Origin: UBA9732 sp963599445
GTDB lineage: Bacteria > Spirochaetota > Spirochaetia > Sphaerochaetales > Sphaerochaetaceae
Direction of reading: 5' to 3'
Length of the DNA stretch: 64,000 nucleotides
Assembly (NCBI GenBank): GCA_963599445.1
Contig: CAVBWZ010000006.1
Location: 62,001-126,000 of the forward strand
Of the stretch, positions 60,823-64,000 are shown piece after piece (positions within the stretch are counted from its first letter, which is position 1; the number at the start of each line of letters is the position of its first letter). The translations under genes were made by a program, and so were the position numbers. Below the pieces are notes generated by a model. That model worked only from the letters and a program-made list of their open reading frames with translations, ran no database searches and had not been told where the DNA came from.

Positions 60823-62433
60823 ATGACCAAGTACATTTTCGTAACGGGTGGAGTTGTTTCGGGCCTAGGAAAAGGCATCACTGCGGCAAGTCTAGGACGG
60901 CTGCTAAAGAACAGGGGCCTCAAGGTCGCCGCCCAGAAGCTTGATCCCTACATGAACGTCGACCCTGGAACGATGAGCCCCCTGCAGCATGGCGAAGTGT
61001 TCGTCACTGAGGATGGTGCGGAGACGGACCTCGACTTGGGCCACTACGAAAGGTTCATAGATGAAGACCTCAACAAGTACTCGAACCTGACAAGCGGAAA
61101 GGTCTATTGGAACGTCCTTCAGAAGGAGCGCGCAGGGGAGTACCTTGGCAGCACCGTTCAGATAATCCCCCATGTCACCAACGAGATAAAGAAGTTCATA
61201 TACGCCGTTGGCAGCAAGACCAATGCCGATGTCGTCATAACGGAGATCGGCGGCACAGTTGGAGACATAGAGAGCCAGCCGTTCCTTGAAGCCATAAGGC
61301 AGATAGGCCACGAAGTGGGGGAGTCCAACAGGCTCTTCATCCACGTGACGCTGGTTCCGTACCTTGCATCAAGCGGTGAGCACAAAAGCAAGCCCACCCA
61401 GCACTCGGTCAAGGAGATGCAGGGCTTGGGTCTCTTTCCGGACATCATCGTCCTCAGAAGCGACAACCCAATCGAGGACTCCATAAAATCCAAGATAGCC
61501 ATGTTCTGCAATGTCCAGCCCGATTGCGTTATAGAGAACAAGACCCTTGGAAGCCTCTACGAGGTTCCTCTCATGCTACACGAACAGCATCTTGATGACA
61601 TCGTGTGCCGCATCCTTGGAATCCAGGCTCCTGAGTGTGAGCTGAGTTCCTGGAAGGATGTCGTTGACAAGGTCGAATCCTCCCGTTCAAGCACATCCCA
61701 TGTTGAGATTGCAATAGTTGGAAAGTACACCGCCCTTCATGATGCATATCTTTCAATCGTGGAATCCCTGAACCATGCCGCGATATGGAACGATACCCGC
61801 CTTTCGCTGCGTTGGATAGAATCCAGCGAGATTTGCTCGTATGAGGATGCCGTTTCGCTTCTAGGCGGGGTGAACGGAGTCCTTGTCCCCGGTGGTTTTG
61901 GGGACAGGGGAATAGACGGAATGATCCTTGCGTGCCGCTATGCCCGTGAGAACCGCATCCCTTACTTTGGAATATGCCTTGGAATGCAGATAGCCTGCAT
62001 AGAGTTCGCCCGTGATGTCCTTGGTTGGAAGGATGCCCATTCAAGCGAGTTCTCTTCAACTACTGCCCATCCTGTAATCGACCTCATGGAGGATCAGAAG
62101 GGCCTTCAGAAGGGCGGCACGATGCGTCTTGGAGCATATCCATGTTCATTGGCCCAAGGCTCATTGCTTGAGAGCCTCTATGGATGTTCTTTGGTGCAGG
62201 AGAGACACAGACACCGCTACGAGTTCAACAACGCTTTTGAAAAGGAGTTCGTGGACGCAGGTCTTGTCCTTAGCGGCAAGTCTCCTGATGGTTCGCTTGT
62301 AGAGGCTGTGGAGCTTGGACGTGACAAGCATCCTTTCTTTGTTGCGGTGCAGTCTCATCCTGAGTTCAAGAGCAGACCTACAAAACCGCATCCAATATTC
62401 GACGGCTTCATCAAGGCTTCCCTTGCACTCTAG
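60823..62433 (+). CDS. pyrG: CTP synthase
   Basis: A 536-residue CTP synthase, which makes CTP from UTP and glutamine. The N-terminal synthetase domain begins KYIFVTGGVVSGLGKGITAA. The C-terminal glutamine amidotransferase has VPGGFGDRG, the nucleophile in GICLGMQIA, and the His-Glu pair in SHPEFKSRP. GAGGTG precedes the ATG. The length is normal. Degenerate GGCGTTG/GGCGCTG repeats occur in the leader (60640-60700). Confidence 0.97.
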   Translation: MTKYIFVTGGVVSGLGKGITAASLGRLLKNRGLKVAAQKLDPYMNVDPGTMSPLQHGEVFVTEDGAETDLDLGHYERFIDEDLNKYSNLTSGKVYWNVLQKERAGEYLGSTVQIIPHVTNEIKKFIYAVGSKTNADVVITEIGGTVGDIESQPFLEAIRQIGHEVGESNRLFIHVTLVPYLASSGEHKSKPTQHSVKEMQGLGLFPDIIVLRSDNPIEDSIKSKIAMFCNVQPDCVIENKTLGSLYEVPLMLHEQHLDDIVCRILGIQAPECELSSWKDVVDKVESSRSSTSHVEIAIVGKYTALHDAYLSIVESLNHAAIWNDTRLSLRWIESSEICSYEDAVSLLGGVNGVLVPGGFGDRGIDGMILACRYARENRIPYFGICLGMQIACIEFARDVLGWKDAHSSEFSSTTAHPVIDLMEDQKGLQKGGTMRLGAYPCSLAQGSLLESLYGCSLVQERHRHRYEFNNAFEKEFVDAGLVLSGKSPDGSLVEAVELGRDKHPFFVAVQSHPEFKSRPTKPHPIFDGFIKASLAL

Positions 62434-62564
62434 GATTTTGCGGTGATAACTGCGTCGGTTCGAACCGCGCCGTACAGCCAAGTACTGTCGCGGTTCTTCC
62501 TCCTTGTTCTGTCCGCAAACTCCGTCGAGTTTTCTCTAGGATTTTGGATTATAGTCAGTGGTGT

Positions 62565-62640
62565 TGTCCAATTTTTGATTTTTTATGGGAAATTGGACAA
62601 GAAAATGTCCAAATCTTCAGATTTTTATTGAAATTGGACA
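62565..62640. repeat. Paired palindrome unit D (orphan copy)
   Basis: Two 35-base palindromes at 62565-62599 and 62606-62640, again 41 bases apart and with a six-base gap, as in unit C. Arms are TGTCCAA(T/A)..AATTGGACA, identical in core to unit C. It lies in the 318-base gap between pyrG and the TetR gene; no nuclease-like gene or remnant is visible next to it. The remaining gap holds the TetR promoter. Confidence 0.88.
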
Positions 62641-62681
62641 TCCTTGGTGGTGTCCATATCCCACAGTCCACATCCAATTGA

Positions 62682-62737
62682 TTGACAAGCTTTGTCCTGT
62701 TGTGTATAACTCGAATTATATATAATTCAAATTATAC
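62682..62737 (+). promoter_or_regulatory. TetR promoter with 34-bp operator-like palindrome
   Basis: TTGACA-N17-TATAAC (62682-62710). A 34-base imperfect palindrome (62704-62737, 15 of 17 pairs; perfect 16-base core 62713-62728) overlaps the -10 and the start of transcription. This is the expected site for autorepression by the TetR protein. Confidence 0.8.
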
Positions 62738-62751
62738 AATGAGGTGCAAGC

Positions 62752-63324
62752 ATGTCTGCGAAAGCTAAAGTCACGAAAGAGATGATTGTCGATGCGGCCT
62801 TTGAGATTGCAAGAGAATCAGGCGCGGGGAACATCAATGCAAGGACTGTGTCTGAAAGGCTGAACTGCTCCACTCAGCCGGTCATGTACCATTTTGCAAC
62901 GATAGAGGAATTGAAAAGGGCTGTCTATGCAAAGGCTGACCGCTACCATTCGGAATACCTTATGAACATCGAAAGCCCCCAAAAGGGCGTAATGCTGGGA
63001 ATTGGGCTGAATTACATCCGCTTTGCAATAGAGGAACCCAATCTGTTCAGGTTCCTTTTCCAGTCCGACTTCTTCAGCGGGAGCACTCTGCTTGAACTTA
63101 TAGATGCAGAGGAGCTTACTCCTGTCCTTACGGCTATGCAGAGATCATTGGAAGTGGATATGGAGCAGACGAAAAGGGTCTTCACAATCATTTTCCTGTT
63201 CGTGCATGGGTATGCGAGCATCATCGCCAACAATTCACTGAAATACGACGAAGAGACTATAAGCTCCCATTTGGAGCAGGCGTATAGAGGTGCAGTACTG
63301 GCAGCACAGGAAGAAACAGCATGA
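62752..63324 (+). CDS. TetR family transcriptional regulator
   Basis: A 190-residue TetR-type repressor. The N-terminal HTH reads AAFEIARESGAGNINARTVSERLNCSTQPVMYHF; the C-terminal ligand domain is helical. GAGGTG precedes ATG 62752. It overlaps the CPBP protease gene by 4 bases (ATGA), so both come from the promoter with the palindromic operator. It probably controls this small operon; the ligand is unknown. Confidence 0.92.
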   Translation: MSAKAKVTKEMIVDAAFEIARESGAGNINARTVSERLNCSTQPVMYHFATIEELKRAVYAKADRYHSEYLMNIESPQKGVMLGIGLNYIRFAIEEPNLFRFLFQSDFFSGSTLLELIDAEELTPVLTAMQRSLEVDMEQTKRVFTIIFLFVHGYASIIANNSLKYDEETISSHLEQAYRGAVLAAQEETA

Positions 63325-64000
63325 AAAAGCTATACGAGAAAAACGAACTTACCTTTGCAATCGTGTGGATTGTACTCTATTGCGTTCTGCAATCATTTGC
63401 AAATCCGCTGAACAAGGCCATAGGGATCGAATACTTTGCAAGTGCGGTCTTTTGCATCCTACAGACCATTGTCCTCTTCACTTTCATCAAAAACAACAAG
63501 TTGCAGAACAAGTACGGCCTTTGCGTGTCACTCATACCTGCCTATCGTTTCCTCTATTACGTGCCGCTTGTTGTCATTGCGACTGGGAACCTTTGGAATG
63601 GAGTCGCCGTCAATTACCCGCCAATGGAAACGGCCTGCCGCATCGTGTGTATGCTCTGCGTAGGCTTCTTGGAGGAGGTGATTTTCAGGGGTTTGTTGTT
63701 TGAGGCCGTTGCAAAGGAGAACATCACACATGCAGTGATAATCTCCAGTGTGACATTTGGCATTGGGCATCTGATCAATCTGGTCAATGGTAGCGGTATG
63801 GATCTTGTGAGCAATCTGTGTCAGATCGTCTTTGCAATTGCAGTGGGATTCCTTTTCGTTACCATCTTCCATCGTGGTGGGAGCCTGATTCCGTGCATCT
63901 TGGCCCACTCAGCCATAAACATACTGGGTACGTTTGCAAACGATGCGGATATGACCATTGAGAAGAACCTCCTTCACCTCGTGGTTCTGATTGCCATAAC
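63321..64000 (+). CDS. CPBP family intramembrane metalloprotease, 3' truncated by window edge
   Basis: The frame from ATG 63321 is open to the window end (226 residues visible). Six or more membrane helices are seen. The CPBP (Rce1/Abi-like) active-site motifs are present: EEVIFRG near residue 122, GIGHLIN near residue 153, and AHSAIN near residue 195. Members cleave membrane peptides or act in bacteriocin self-immunity. It is co-transcribed with the TetR gene. Confidence 0.9.
   Translation, partial: MKKLYEKNELTFAIVWIVLYCVLQSFANPLNKAIGIEYFASAVFCILQTIVLFTFIKNNKLQNKYGLCVSLIPAYRFLYYVPLVVIATGNLWNGVAVNYPPMETACRIVCMLCVGFLEEVIFRGLLFEAVAKENITHAVIISSVTFGIGHLINLVNGSGMDLVSNLCQIVFAIAVGFLFVTIFHRGGSLIPCILAHSAINILGTFANDADMTIEKNLLHLVVLIAI

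Overview
The window looks like part of a spirochaete chromosome (Spirochaetota, Treponema/Sphaerochaeta-like, probably a host-associated anaerobe). The main evidence is a 597-residue alanyl-tRNA synthetase without the usual C-terminal C-Ala domain, as in spirochaetes. Supporting evidence is the anaerobic electron-transfer set (NfnAB, rubredoxin, a NuoE-like 2Fe-2S protein), large beta-barrel/FecR-type envelope proteins and homopolymeric G/C tracts. The genus is inferred, not proven.

Positions 1 to about 12,100 are the right end of a prophage whose left end lies outside the window. It carries tail-fibre genes and a complete diversity-generating retroelement (DGR): target protein with variable repeat, Avd-like accessory protein, template repeat and reverse transcriptase. 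These are followed by an XkdX-like gene, a lysis module (XhlA-like, holin-like, inner and outer spanin-like), small phage genes, one gene split at a G10 tract, and a tyrosine integrase next to tRNA-Phe, the likely attachment site.

Positions 12,100 to 44,300 are mostly housekeeping genes: dprA, alaS, an M18 aminopeptidase, a MATE/LysR pair, an MgtC-like protein, a 2-hydroxyacid dehydrogenase, an NhaC-type transporter behind a lysine riboswitch, and a TerB-like protein. They continue with a DUF4105 membrane protein, a serA-lrp-recO-recJ block, a dihydroorotate-dehydrogenase-like protein, an acyltransferase with a lipoprotein, mutL, a large outer-membrane protein, ttcA, tRNA-Met, a metallo-beta-lactamase-fold protein, asnS, a DJ-1-like protein and a DUF1846 protein.

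Positions 45,200 to 52,600 are a surface region: rubredoxin divergent from a Crp/Fnr regulator, then a chaperone-usher fimbrial set (subunit, chaperone, usher), a V-ATPase-F-like small protein and a lipoprotein whose reading frame crosses a C9 tract. Beyond it lie two tandem CBS/DUF21 membrane proteins, a LysR regulator, an APH-like kinase, the 2Fe-2S protein, a phosphatase-tail-like protein, nfnAB, pyrG, and a TetR gene overlapping a CPBP protease that runs off the right edge.

The most unusual signal is an apparently undescribed unit seen four times in host DNA: two tandem AT-rich palindromes repeating at about 41 bp, with arm sequences that differ between loci. Two copies (32.7 kb and 44.2 kb) lie directly on the putative leaderless promoters of paralogous ~268-residue proteins with a PD-(D/E)XK nuclease-like C-terminus. 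Two copies (16.6 kb and 62.6 kb) have no such gene beside them.
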